A stretch of DNA of 47,252 nucleotides from Thermoanaerobaculia bacterium (GTDB lineage: Bacteria > Acidobacteriota > Thermoanaerobaculia > Gp7-AA8): the NCBI GenBank assembly GCA_017883205.1, contig JADGNZ010000045.1:1-47252 (forward strand). Reading direction: 5' to 3'. Each line of letters starts with the position of its first letter. Positions within the stretch are counted from its first letter, which is position 1. The notes under the pieces were generated by a model. That model was not told the origin of the DNA. It saw nothing but the letters and a program-made list of their open reading frames with translations, and ran no database searches. Made by a program: the position numbers and the translations under genes. Below, in pieces: positions 21,909 through 30,459 of this stretch.

Positions 21909-21909
21909 G

Positions 21910-21993
21910 GATTTAGAAGGATGAATGATGAAGGATGAAGGATGAGCCGTTCATCTCCAGGGTTCATCCTTCATCCTTCTAGATTCATCCCTC
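21910..21993. repeat. AAGGATGA-type inverted pair between tldD- and tldE-like genes
   Basis: GAAGGATGAATGATGAAGGA on the left faces TTCATCCTTCATCCTTCTAG on the right around a loop of about 15 bp. It occupies essentially the whole gap between the two subunit genes of one protease. Confidence 0.87.
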
Positions 21994-21998
21994 AAGCC

Positions 21999-23441
21999 TC
22001 ACCCCATCTCCACATCGCGAAATCTTGCCGCGGGCGCTCCGTGCGCCACGCGCATCGTCTGCATCGGATCGCCTTTTCCGCAGTTGGGGAGGCCCCAGAT
22101 CCGCCAGCTCGCGCGGTCGGCCACGGCGTCGCAGGAGCGCCAGAAGTCGGGCGTCGTGCCGGTGTAGAGCGGATTGCGCAGCAGGCGCCCGAGGCGGCCG
22201 TTCTCGATCTCCCAGGCCACTTCGCAGCCGAATTGAAAGTTGAGTCGGAGATCGTCGATCGACCACGACTTGTTCGTCTCGACGAAAATGCCGCGCTTCG
22301 TGTCGGCGATGATGTCGGCCAGCGGCGTCGTGCCGGGCTCGAGGTTGATGTTCGTCATGCGGATGATCGGAATGCGCGCCGCCGTCTCCGCGCGGACGGT
22401 GCCGTTCGACGTGCGGCCGATCGTGGGCGCCGTGTCGCGTCCGGTCAGGTAACCGACGAACATGCCTTTCTCGATGAGGTGAAAGCGCTGCGCGGGAACG
22501 CCGTCGTCATCGAATCCGAACGAGCCGATCGATCCGGGGATCGTGGCGTCGCCGACGATGTTGACGAGATCGGAACCGTAGCGGAAGTTGCCGAGCATCG
22601 ACGGCTGCAGGAACGATCCGCCGGCGAGCGAGATCTCCAGGCCCATGGCCCGATCGAGCTCGGTGGGGTGGCCGCACGACTCGTGGACCTGGAGCGCAAG
22701 CTGTGCCGATCCGACGATGAGATCGAAGCGTCCGGAGGGCGCTTTTGGCGCGGTCAGCAGCGCCAGCGCCTCATCGCGGATCTCCAGCGCTTTGCCGGGC
22801 AGGTTGAGCTGCTCGATGAACTCCCATCCCGCGGCCTGGTAGTCGCCGCCGAACGGATTGGGATAGGTGCGCCGCTGGAACTCATCGCCCTCGATGGCTA
22901 CAGCCTCGACCCCGCCACCCATCTCCGTCGTGGTCTGCTCGATGAAACTTCCGACGGTCGAGGCGAAGATCTTTTCCTGCCGGTAGCAGGAGATGTCGCC
23001 CGAGACCTGATGAATGCGCGCATCGCCGCGCATCGGCTCGGTCGACTGCAACAGATGCTCGATCTTCTTCTCCAGCGGAATCGACCACGGATCGATCTCG
23101 TACGTCGACGACCACGTCGCCACATAGGGCTCGATGTCGCTTAGCGTCACGCGTTGCGTCGACGCGATGTTGCTCGCCGCCGCTACCTCCAGCGCCCGTT
23201 TCGCCGTCTTCCGCAGCGACTCCTCGGAGGTGTCGCTGTTCGCCGCGAATCCCCACCCATTGCCGACGAGCACGCGAACGCCGATGGCCCGATCGATCGT
23301 CGAAGCCAGCGTCTCCACCTCCCCATTGCGAACGCGCACGTGCTGCTCATGCGTCGCCGTCCAGCGAACGTCCGCATAGCGCAACCCGGAACCATCGAGG
23401 GAGGCGAGAACATCCTCCAGTTGCGCGCGCGTAGGCTTCAT
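21999..23441 (-). CDS. TldD-family metalloprotease subunit
   Basis: A 480-residue TldD-type protein. The active-site zinc motif is HESCGH (near residue 253), in the context ALQVHESCGHPTELDRAMG, matching the HExxxH of TldD. The downstream zinc-ligand region is also recognisable (near WEIENGRLGRLLRNPLYTG). It forms the catalytic half of a heterodimeric cytoplasmic peptidase with the TldE-like product of the next gene. It is the first gene of a four-gene minus-strand series (tldD, tldE, dppB, dppC). A peptidase next to peptide-type permeases suggests, but does not prove, a shared role in peptide handling. Confidence 0.92.
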   Translation of the reverse strand: MKPTRAQLEDVLASLDGSGLRYADVRWTATHEQHVRVRNGEVETLASTIDRAIGVRVLVGNGWGFAANSDTSEESLRKTAKRALEVAAASNIASTQRVTLSDIEPYVATWSSTYEIDPWSIPLEKKIEHLLQSTEPMRGDARIHQVSGDISCYRQEKIFASTVGSFIEQTTTEMGGGVEAVAIEGDEFQRRTYPNPFGGDYQAAGWEFIEQLNLPGKALEIRDEALALLTAPKAPSGRFDLIVGSAQLALQVHESCGHPTELDRAMGLEISLAGGSFLQPSMLGNFRYGSDLVNIVGDATIPGSIGSFGFDDDGVPAQRFHLIEKGMFVGYLTGRDTAPTIGRTSNGTVRAETAARIPIIRMTNINLEPGTTPLADIIADTKRGIFVETNKSWSIDDLRLNFQFGCEVAWEIENGRLGRLLRNPLYTGTTPDFWRSCDAVADRASWRIWGLPNCGKGDPMQTMRVAHGAPAARFRDVEMG

Positions 23442-23475
23442 CGGGGAGGGGGATTATAGCGGGGCGCTTCCGCTC

Positions 23476-23535
23476 AAACCGTCCACGCGGAGACGCGGAG
23501 GACGCAGGGTGGTTTCTCCGGGACCGCCGCGTGCA
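23476..23535. repeat. Degenerate dispersed palindromic element
   Basis: CCACGCGGAGACGCGGAGG on the left faces a worn right arm (TTTCTCCGGGACCGCCGCGTG). It sits in the divergent gap between the TldD-like gene and the Cys-rich secreted protein. Confidence 0.7.
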
Positions 23536-23634
23536 GGCTCCCAAAAGGCTTCTTTTGACTTCTGTAATCTAGCGAGCGTATTCTACCTATCCATCCAGAA
23601 GGATGGCGTACATTCGCAACAATTTAGGAGGCAC

Positions 23635-24306
23635 ATGCGCAAGTCACTGATGGCCCTCGTTCTCGTGTTTCTCTCGACGGCTTTGTACGCCGCCAAGCAG
23701 TCGCCCGATGGCCCCCTTCCGGCCGCCGACGACTACACCGTGCTCGCAGGAAAGGTTACGATCGGGACCATCGACGCGCACTCGATCGGCGTCCTGGTCG
23801 ATGACGGCGGTGGGTATCGCCACATATTCCGGCTCTGGATGGAGGCATCGGTGAAGACGTTTCGCGCAACAAGCCAGAGCGCCAGTGTTGAGTTCCGGGG
23901 CGACGAGTTGGTGGTCATGGCGGCGGATCAGGAGTGGTTTTATTCGCTGGTAACCTCCTCGGCCGGCCGTGCGCCACGTCAGCCGATCGGGTTCACTGGA
24001 GCAAACTACGTCGGATACGGTCTGAATCATGAGATCCGCCCTGTCGTTGCCAAGCGGGCTGGCAGCGGCCGGCATGTCGTTGCGCTCGACTCCTGCGACG
24101 ACTTAGACACTTGTATTTTCAACGCCGATTTCGGCAGTGCAGGCGGCGGAACAGGCGGCGGATCGTGCAACTCTGGAGGGATTGGCTCGACCTCCTGCTC
24201 GACGTCAAACTCGTACGGCTCCTGCTCGGTAAGCTGCAGCAGTGGCTACGCCTGCTGTACATCTGCGACGAGTATCGGCAACGCAAGCTGCCGCTGCATC
24301 CAATGA
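23635..24306 (+). CDS. Secreted protein with Gly/Ser/Cys-rich tail
   Basis: A 223-residue protein I cannot assign to a family. TAGGAGG at 23625-23631 fixes the ATG at 23635; the longer frame from 23509 is rejected. A signal peptide (SLMALVLVFLSTALYAA) is followed by a soluble domain of about 155 residues with beta-strand pattern. The last 50 or so residues are Gly/Ser/Thr/Cys only, with eight cysteines in GSC, TSC, GSC, VSC, YACC and SCRC contexts; two more Cys (DSC, DTC) lie just before. This looks like a disulfide-knotted extracellular tail. A nearby TldD/TldE pair makes a peptide-precursor role thinkable, but there is no modification enzyme here. Confidence 0.78.
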   Translation: MRKSLMALVLVFLSTALYAAKQSPDGPLPAADDYTVLAGKVTIGTIDAHSIGVLVDDGGGYRHIFRLWMEASVKTFRATSQSASVEFRGDELVVMAADQEWFYSLVTSSAGRAPRQPIGFTGANYVGYGLNHEIRPVVAKRAGSGRHVVALDSCDDLDTCIFNADFGSAGGGTGGGSCNSGGIGSTSCSTSNSYGSCSVSCSSGYACCTSATSIGNASCRCIQ

Positions 24307-24357
24307 TTAGCCGGCCGCCATCGGGCGCGCGATAGCGTGTCTTTCGTCGAAATCCGT

Positions 24358-24411
24358 ATTCACGCGGAAACGCAGAGAAGCTTTCTCCGCGTCTCCGCGT
24401 GAAACGGTCTT
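24358..24411. repeat. Dispersed palindromic element
   Basis: ATTCACGCGGAAACGCAGAG faces CTCCGCGTCTCCGCGTGAAA around a short loop (AAGCTTT). It lies between two convergent genes, the Cys-rich protein and the S24-like remnant, where a bidirectional transcript end would be useful. Confidence 0.83.
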
Positions 24412-24417
24412 TGGCTT

Positions 24418-24824
24418 TCAGCTAGGCTCAAGCACCAGCGCACCCGCACGGTCGACAACGATTCCGATCACCTCGAATTCGTCGCCCGCTCCGACTTCGA
24501 TCGGCCGTGGCGTTCGTTGCGGCTGAGAAGGCGGATGTGGCCATTCCGCACGTCGAGATGCTTGACGTATTCGTCGGCGCCGAGGCGGCAGACGACGATC
24601 TTGCGTGCTGCTTCGCTGATGTTGTTCGTCGGTTTGACGAAGAGAACGTCGCGATCGGCGGTGGCGGCGCCGATCATGGAGTCCCCGGCGGCCTCTAAGA
24701 TCAGCCGTGCACCGGCGGCGGCGAAGGCGCGCGGGATCTCGCAGCGGTGACTGTTCCACGGCCCGTAGAGACGGTCGGATTTTGCCCCGGTCGGCCATCG
24801 CCGCTCGCTCGGTGGAATCGCCAT
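24418..24824 (-). pseudogene. S24/LexA-like peptidase domain, truncated and frameshifted
   Basis: The minus strand encodes the C-terminal autopeptidase domain of a LexA/CI-like protein. The catalytic Ser is in [10 protein letters not shown] and the catalytic Lys in ADEYVKHLD, followed by IRLLSRNERH. At about 24501-24513 the frame must change by one base for the usual ending (PIEVGAGDEFEVIGIVV) to continue to the TGA at 24418-24420. No helix-turn-helix domain precedes it; the residues before GDSM are not LexA-like and the frame runs into the parC upstream region. It is a remnant of a phage- or SOS-type repressor, or an intact gene broken by an assembly error. Confidence 0.72.
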
Positions 24825-24862
24825 CCCGGCCCCTTTTCGTTTACCCTTCGCGCGCTCATCCC

Positions 24863-27175
24863 ATGGCTACCCGCAAATCGAAAGATCAGACTTCTTTCTC
24901 ACCGCCGCCGCCCATCGTTCCTGAGGTCGAGCACCAGCCTGTCGCCGAGTTCGCGCGGAAGGCGTATCTCGACTATTCGATGTACGTCATCCTCGACCGC
25001 GCGCTGCCGCATGTGGCCGATGGTCTCAAGCCCGTCCAGCGCCGCATCATCTACGCGATGTCGGAGCTGGGTCTCGGGCCGAACGCGAAGCCGAAGAAGT
25101 CGGCGCGCACGGTCGGCGACGTCATCGGCAAGTTTCATCCGCACGGCGACACGGCCTGTTACGACGCCATGGTGTTGATGGCGCAGCCGTTCTCGATGCG
25201 CTATCCGCTCGTGGAAGGGCAGGGGAACTTCGGCTCGCCGGACGATCCGAAAGAGTTCGCGGCGATGCGGTACACCGAGGCGAAGCTGTCGCGGTTCGCG
25301 CAATCGCTGCTGTCGGAGCTGGAGCAGGGAACGGTCGATTGGGGACAGAACTTCGACGGCACGCTGCGCGAGCCGAAGCTGCTGCCGTCGCGGTTGCCGC
25401 ACGTGCTGCTCAACGGCGCGTCGGGGATCGCGGTCGGCATGGCCACCGACATCCCGTCGCACAACACGCGCGAGGTTGTCGGAGCGTGCCTGGAGCTGCT
25501 CGACAATCCCGACGCGACGATCGCGCAGCTCACGAAGCACATCAAAGGGCCGGACTTTCCGACCGAGGCGGAGATCATCACGCCGCTGGCCGAGATCCGG
25601 GAGATGTACAAGACCGGCAACGGCTCGATCCGGCAACGCGCGAAGTGGGAAGTGGAGAACGGCGACATCGTCATCACCGCGCTGCCGTTCATGGTGTCGG
25701 GATCGAAGGTGCAGCAACAGATCGCGGCGCAGATGAACGCCAAGAAGCTGCCGATGATCGAAGACATGCGCGACGAGTCGGACCACGAAGACCCGACGCG
25801 CCTCGTGCTCGTGCCGCGCTCGAACCGTGTCGATCTGGACGAAGTGATGGCGCATCTCTTCGCCACGACGGATCTGGAACGGACGTACCGCGTGAACATG
25901 AACATGATCGGCCTCAACGGCCGGCCGCGGCTCTATCCGCTGAAGGATCTGCTGAGCGAGTGGCTGGAGTTCCGTATCGAGACGGTGCGCCGCCGTCTGC
26001 AGCATCGCTACGATCACGTCAACGCGCGTATCCACATCCTCGACGGTTATCTGATTGCGTATCTCAACATCGACGAAGTGATCCGCATCATCCGCCGTGA
26101 AGACGAGCCGAAGCCGGTGCTGATGAAGCGCTTCAAGTTGTCGGAGCTGCAGGCCGAGGCGATCCTCGAACTGAAGCTGCGATTCCTGAACAAGCTGCAG
26201 GAGATGGAGATCCGCGGCGAGCAGGCCAAGCTCGAAGCCGAGCGCGCCGACCTCGAAAAGATCCTCGGATCCAAGGCGCGCCTCCGCAAGCAGGTGCGCG
26301 ACGAGTTGGAAAAAGATGGTGCTGAGTTCGGCGACCGCCGCCGCTCGCCGATCGTCGAGCGCGAAGCGGCCAAGGCGCTGGATGCGACGGCGCTGATTCC
26401 GTCGGAGCCGGTGACCGTGGTGTTGTCGGAGCGCGGCTGGGTGCGCGCGGGCAAAGGGCACGATCTCGATCCGACGACGCTGCAATACAAGTCGGGCGAT
26501 GCCTTCCTCCATTCGGCGCACGGCCGCAGCAATCAGCTTGCGGTGTTCATCGACTCGATGGGCCGCACGTACTCGCTGCCGGCGCACGAGTTGCCGTCGG
26601 CGAAGGGCCACGGCGAGCCGCTGACCGCGTTTACCTCGCCGGCGCCCGGCGCGACGTTCGTGGCGGTGATGATGGGCGATCCGGAAGACTTGTGGTTGCT
26701 CTCGACCGACGACGGCTATGGGTTCATCGCCAAGCTCGAGGATCTGATCACCGATCGCAAGGCCGGAAAGGCGGTGGTGAACGTGAGCGACGGGGCGTTA
26801 GTCTTGAAACCCCAGCGAATGAACCGCCAGGAAACCGACCGCATCGCCGCAGCGACGACGAGCGGAAAGTTGCTGCTGTTCGAAGCGGCCGAGCTGCCGT
26901 TGCTCGCCCGGGGCAAAGGCGTGCAGACGATCAAGCTGCACAAGACGGAGCTGTTCCCGGAGAAGGTCGTCAGCACGGCGGTGGTCGGCGAGGCGGGCAC
27001 GCTCGTCGTGCAGGCGGGCAAGCGGCACACGAACCTGAAGGGGGCCGATCTCGAGCCCTACATCGGCAAGCGCGCGCAAAGGGGACTGAAACTGCCGCGC
27101 GGGTTCCAGAGCGTGTCATCGATCCACGCGTGGAGCGATCGGGAGTTGCGCAATGCGGGCGATCTCGTGATGTGA
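24863..27175 (+). CDS. parC: DNA topoisomerase IV subunit A
   Basis: A 770-residue type IIA topoisomerase A subunit. The winged-helix region holds [15 protein letters not shown], and the catalytic Tyr137 is in [11 protein letters not shown]. The tower and coiled-coil follow (about 340-500). The C-terminal beta-propeller part is shorter and more divergent than in GyrA and has no GyrA box; that and the length near E. coli ParC (752) favour ParC. It decatenates daughter chromosomes together with a ParE not seen here. GyrA cannot be fully excluded without comparing the second type II enzyme. ATG 24863 starts just before the conserved core; the frame upstream overlaps the S24 remnant. Confidence 0.9.
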   Translation: MATRKSKDQTSFSPPPPIVPEVEHQPVAEFARKAYLDYSMYVILDRALPHVADGLKPVQRRIIYAMSELGLGPNAKPKKSARTVGDVIGKFHPHGDTACYDAMVLMAQPFSMRYPLVEGQGNFGSPDDPKEFAAMRYTEAKLSRFAQSLLSELEQGTVDWGQNFDGTLREPKLLPSRLPHVLLNGASGIAVGMATDIPSHNTREVVGACLELLDNPDATIAQLTKHIKGPDFPTEAEIITPLAEIREMYKTGNGSIRQRAKWEVENGDIVITALPFMVSGSKVQQQIAAQMNAKKLPMIEDMRDESDHEDPTRLVLVPRSNRVDLDEVMAHLFATTDLERTYRVNMNMIGLNGRPRLYPLKDLLSEWLEFRIETVRRRLQHRYDHVNARIHILDGYLIAYLNIDEVIRIIRREDEPKPVLMKRFKLSELQAEAILELKLRFLNKLQEMEIRGEQAKLEAERADLEKILGSKARLRKQVRDELEKDGAEFGDRRRSPIVEREAAKALDATALIPSEPVTVVLSERGWVRAGKGHDLDPTTLQYKSGDAFLHSAHGRSNQLAVFIDSMGRTYSLPAHELPSAKGHGEPLTAFTSPAPGATFVAVMMGDPEDLWLLSTDDGYGFIAKLEDLITDRKAGKAVVNVSDGALVLKPQRMNRQETDRIAAATTSGKLLLFEAAELPLLARGKGVQTIKLHKTELFPEKVVSTAVVGEAGTLVVQAGKRHTNLKGADLEPYIGKRAQRGLKLPRGFQSVSSIHAWSDRELRNAGDLVM

Positions 27176-27282
27176 TTTCGCGCGAAGCGCTTTGGAGTGC
27201 TGCGGCGCCAGCCGCAGCTTTCTTGCACGTGATTCAAAAGCGGTGGCTGGCGCCACCGCAGTCCAAAGCGCTTCGCGCGAAA
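27176..27282. repeat. Long imperfect palindrome between parC and lspA
   Basis: Perfect 21-bp outer arms at 27176-27196 (beginning TTTCGCGCGAAGCGCTTTGG) and 27262-27282, continuing with near-complementary inner arms around GGCGCCAGCC and GGCTGGCGCC. It begins directly after the parC stop and ends 4 bp before the lspA start, so lspA's ribosome site must lie inside or beside the structure. It is probably a mobile palindromic element. Confidence 0.88.
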
Positions 27283-27286
27283 CAGA

Positions 27287-27778
27287 ATGAACATTCGTCG
27301 CCGCATCACGCTCGCTGCCATCATCTTCCTCACGATCGCGCTCGATCAGGGGACGAAGTTGATCGCGCGGCGGACGCTGATGAACGAGTTTCCGCGCCAC
27401 TACGCGAGCGCACTCACGCTGCTCTACACCGAGAATCCCGGCGCGTTTCTCTCGCTGGGCTCGAACCTGCCGGTCAACGTGCGGCATCTCGTGTTCGACG
27501 GGCTCGTCTCGATCGGGTTGCTTGTGGCGGCGTTCGCGCTGTTCACGGGACGGATGGGCCTGGGCGGGGACGCGGTGGCCATCGCGTTCATCATCGGCGG
27601 CGGCGCTGGCAATCTGATCGATCGATTCCGATTCGGTGGGCTCGTCACGGACTTCATCTATCTCGCTGCTGGTCCGCTGCACACCGGCGTGTTCAACATT
27701 GCAGACATGGCCATCACCGGAGGCGTGATTGCGATCGCGATCTTGTGGGCGGTCAGCGCGATGCGAAAGCGGCGATGA
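27287..27778 (+). CDS. lspA: Lipoprotein signal peptidase (signal peptidase II)
   Basis: A 163-residue aspartic protease with four membrane helices. It cleaves signal peptides of diacylglyceryl-modified prolipoproteins in the inner membrane. The catalytic pair is Asp112 in GGGAGNLIDRF and Asp140 in FNIADMAIT, close to Asp114 and Asp141 of E. coli LspA. LYTENPGAFLSLG corresponds to the conserved NxGxAF motif. Its start lies immediately after the palindromic element, so translation may be affected by that hairpin. A likely client is the lipoprotein encoded at 32058. Confidence 0.95.
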   Translation: MNIRRRITLAAIIFLTIALDQGTKLIARRTLMNEFPRHYASALTLLYTENPGAFLSLGSNLPVNVRHLVFDGLVSIGLLVAAFALFTGRMGLGGDAVAIAFIIGGGAGNLIDRFRFGGLVTDFIYLAAGPLHTGVFNIADMAITGGVIAIAILWAVSAMRKRR

Positions 27779-27780
27779 CA

Positions 27781-27838
27781 CAACCACAGAGACACTGAAG
27801 ACTCAGAGGTTTCTCTGTGCCCTCTGCGTCTCTGCTAC
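27781..27838. repeat. Second type of dispersed palindrome (CAGAGACAC type)
   Basis: ACCACAGAGACACTGAAGAC and TTCTCTGTGCCCTCTGCGTC form imperfectly complementary arms. A relative is at 33311-33378. It lies between lspA and the IS110 element and may serve as a transcript end for lspA. Confidence 0.7.
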
Positions 27839-27841
27839 GAA

Positions 27842-29441
27842 AATAAGGTAGCAAGAGGATACACGTCACCCGTTCGCGCGATGGCGCGTTGAGATGGGCT
27901 GCCCTACTTCGGATCGCTATCCGTTTGCTGCGGGTGACAGAGACACGTTGAAGCCGAGTTGCTGGAGCTTGGAGACGAATCGGTTCGCCTCTCGTTCACG
28001 ATTCACCGGGCGTGAAACAGGTAGGCCGACTTCTGCGTAGTCGGTGCCCCGGCTGATCATGTAAAAAATGGTGGTCAGGATGATGCGCGCGATGGCAACG
28101 ATGGCTCGTCTGTGACCACGGCGCTTGGCCAGTTGCTGGTACTTGTACTGGTAGTGCGCTCCGTTTTTTTTCACAGCCGCCGTCGCGATCTGGATCATGA
28201 GCCGCTTCAAGTGGGGGTTTCCTTTTCGGACGCCAACCTTGCGGCGTTTACCGGCCGACTCGTGACTGCCGGGACAGAGTCCTGCCCAGGCAGTCAGGCG
28301 GCTGGCGATGCCCCAGACGGACATGTCCACTCCGATTTCGGCGATCACGCCGATCCCGGCCAGCCAGTTGATTCCGGGAATCATGTCGAGGCGTTCGAGG
28401 AGCTTGTTGTAGGGAGATGCCGCTTCGGTCATGACCAGTTCGACTTCGGCCAGACTGGCGTCGATCTTGTCATGCATCGACATCTCCATCCGTAGCAGGT
28501 TGCGATGGTGATCGGTCATCGTTCCATCAAGAGCAAGCGTGAGCTCCGGGATCTTTTCCTTCATCTTTTGTCGAGCGAACTGCGCCATGGCTGCGGGCTT
28601 GAGCTTTCCTTCAACCAGTGCCTCAAGCATCTCGGTGCCGGAGGTCCCGAAGATGTCCGAGGCCACCGATCCTAGCTTGATGTTCCCGGTCTCGAGAACG
28701 CCGTGAATGCGGTTTTTCTGCTGCGTGGCAGTCTTGATCATGCTTTGCCGAAAGCGCGTTAGCTGACGAAGATGCCGCAGAGGCTTCGGCGGGACGAAGC
28801 TATTGCGAATGAGCCCGAAGCAGAGCAGCTTTGCCAGCCATGCGGCGTCGTTTTCGTCGCTCTTCCGTCCAGGCACGTTCTTGATGTGCTGCGCGTTGCC
28901 CACCACGATCTCCACGTGACCTTCAAGGATCTCGTACACGGGCATCCAGTAAACGCTCGTGCTCTCCATGACCACGTGCGTGCATCCCTCGCTCACCAGC
29001 CAATCGCGCAACTCGATCAAATCAGCTTTGAACGTGCCAAACCGCTTCTTGAACTTCTTGCTCTTGTTTCCGGAAAAGATCAGCAGACACACCACGAGCA
29101 GTTTTTTGTGCACATCGATTCCGGCACCTCGTTGGATCATTACCTCCATGCGACTCCTCCTTTCGATATGAGGAACCGTGTACGCCGACGTCAACAGATA
29201 GAATCTGCTACGCGTGTTCAGTCCCTGCGGACCGACAACAAAAGGTGATCACTAAATCGGCGCGGGTCAACCTGTGGTTCGGGGTCTTGCCTCCAAGGAC
29301 AGTACGACCTCTCCACGGCCCTCTGGCAGAAGATTGCCAGCGCCGGCCGCGCGAGTCACGCTTTTCGTCCAAGGTGGTCGCCGGCGCGCCCGGCGGCGTA
29401 CCTGTGGTGAAACTGATCGACTGCACTACACTCCGCCGCGC
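27842..29441. mobile_element. IS110-family insertion sequence (outer limits approximate)
   Basis: The single transposase gene lies between lspA and coaA, with 75 bp of non-coding sequence past its stop and 292 bp before its start. Elements of this family insert without terminal inverted repeats and carry a structured non-coding RNA in a flank. The true ends lie somewhere within the stated limits. The part of 29150-29441 nearest coaA must also contain the coaA promoter. No inverted repeat was found at either edge. Confidence 0.6.
27917..29149 (-). CDS. IS110-family transposase
   Basis: A 410-residue DEDD-type recombinase. The RuvC-like N-terminal domain starts GAGIDVHKKLLVV (first Asp at residue 12) and continues with VMESTSVYWMPVYE and GRKSDENDAAWLAKL. 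The C-terminal transposase-20 domain is at about 250-340 (LLERLDMIPGINWLAGIG, then TAWAGLCPGSHESAGKRR, which contains the catalytic Ser). ATG 29149 is chosen because AAGGAGG sits just upstream; a longer frame reaches 29194. It is complete, with no frameshift, so the element may be active. IS110 elements lack terminal inverted repeats, so the ends cannot be fixed by eye. Its less extreme composition differs from neighbouring genes. Confidence 0.95.
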   Translation of the reverse strand: MEVMIQRGAGIDVHKKLLVVCLLIFSGNKSKKFKKRFGTFKADLIELRDWLVSEGCTHVVMESTSVYWMPVYEILEGHVEIVVGNAQHIKNVPGRKSDENDAAWLAKLLCFGLIRNSFVPPKPLRHLRQLTRFRQSMIKTATQQKNRIHGVLETGNIKLGSVASDIFGTSGTEMLEALVEGKLKPAAMAQFARQKMKEKIPELTLALDGTMTDHHRNLLRMEMSMHDKIDASLAEVELVMTEAASPYNKLLERLDMIPGINWLAGIGVIAEIGVDMSVWGIASRLTAWAGLCPGSHESAGKRRKVGVRKGNPHLKRLMIQIATAAVKKNGAHYQYKYQQLAKRRGHRRAIVAIARIILTTIFYMISRGTDYAEVGLPVSRPVNREREANRFVSKLQQLGFNVSLSPAANG

Positions 29442-30362
29442 ATGAGCGACGTTTCGCCCTATCTCACGTTCGATCGCGCGGCCTGGTCGGGGTTGCGCGG
29501 CGAAACGCCGATGACGCTCTCGCCCGACGATGTCGCGGAGTTGAGCGGTATCAACGAAGCGCTGTCGATGAAGGAGGTCGAAGAGGCCTACCTTCCTCTT
29601 TCGCGCTTGCTCAATCTTCACGTGGCCGCCTTCGACCAGCTTCATCGCGTCTCCTCCCGTTTCCTCGGCGGCGAGACTCCGAAGGTTCCGTACGTCGTTG
29701 CCATCGGCGGGAGCGTCTCCGCTGGCAAGAGCACGACGGCGCGTGTGCTGCGAACGCTGCTGTCCCGCTGGCCCGATCACCCGCGCGTCGATCTCGTGAC
29801 CACGGACGGATTTCTCTTTCCGAACGCCACGCTGGAAGAGCGCGGCATCATGCACCGCAAAGGCTTTCCCGAGAGCTACGACCGCCCGCGTCTCATCGAG
29901 TTTGTGTCGCAACTGAAGTCGGGCGTCTCGCCGTTGACCGTGCCGCTCTATTCACACTTCGCGTACGACATCATCGGCGAAGAGCAGGTGCTCGATCGTC
30001 CGGATATCGTGATCCTGGAAGGGTTGAACGTGCTGCAGAGCGGCACGATCCATTCCGTCTTCGTCTCCGACTTCGTCGACTTCTCGATCTACGTCGACGC
30101 CTCCGCCGGCGATCTGGAGACGTGGTTTCTCGACCGCTTCCAGAAACTCCGCGAGACCGCCTTCCGCGATCCCGCCTCCTTCTTCCACTCGTTCGCGGCG
30201 ATGCCGGACGACGAAGCGACCGCGATGGCGAAGGAGATCTGGCAACGGATCAACCTTGCCAATCTGCGCGAGAACATCCTGCCAACGCGCGAGCGGGCCA
30301 CGCTGATTCTGGGCAAGGGCGCGAGCCATGTGGTGGAGCGGGTGCTGCTGCGGCGGTTGTGA
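29442..30362 (+). CDS. coaA: Pantothenate kinase, type I
   Basis: A 306-residue P-loop kinase (E. coli CoaA is 316) that phosphorylates pantothenate, the first and regulated step of coenzyme A synthesis. The Walker A motif is [10 protein letters not shown] (about 89-98); [10 protein letters not shown] and [10 protein letters not shown] are substrate-site signatures of type I enzymes, and [12 protein letters not shown] holds the conserved EG(L/I)N. ATG 29442 gives the family's usual YLTFDRAAW opening. The longer frame from 29274 would translate the IS110 flank. Insertion of IS110 just upstream may have altered its promoter. Confidence 0.95.
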   Translation: MSDVSPYLTFDRAAWSGLRGETPMTLSPDDVAELSGINEALSMKEVEEAYLPLSRLLNLHVAAFDQLHRVSSRFLGGETPKVPYVVAIGGSVSAGKSTTARVLRTLLSRWPDHPRVDLVTTDGFLFPNATLEERGIMHRKGFPESYDRPRLIEFVSQLKSGVSPLTVPLYSHFAYDIIGEEQVLDRPDIVILEGLNVLQSGTIHSVFVSDFVDFSIYVDASAGDLETWFLDRFQKLRETAFRDPASFFHSFAAMPDDEATAMAKEIWQRINLANLRENILPTRERATLILGKGASHVVERVLLRRL

Positions 30363-30363
30363 G

Positions 30364-30436
30364 AGACGGTTTCACGCGGAGACGCGGAGATGCGGAGTTA
30401 GAAACCGCTTCGCGCCTTCGTGTCTTCGCGTGAGCG
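30364..30436. repeat. Dispersed palindromic element
   Basis: GACGGTTTCACGCGGAGACG on the left and a worn right arm (CTTCGTGTCTTCGCGTGAGCG). It begins right after the coaA stop and ends 23 bp before the amidohydrolase gene. Confidence 0.78.
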
Positions 30437-30459
30437 TGACCCCACGGTAGAATCACATC

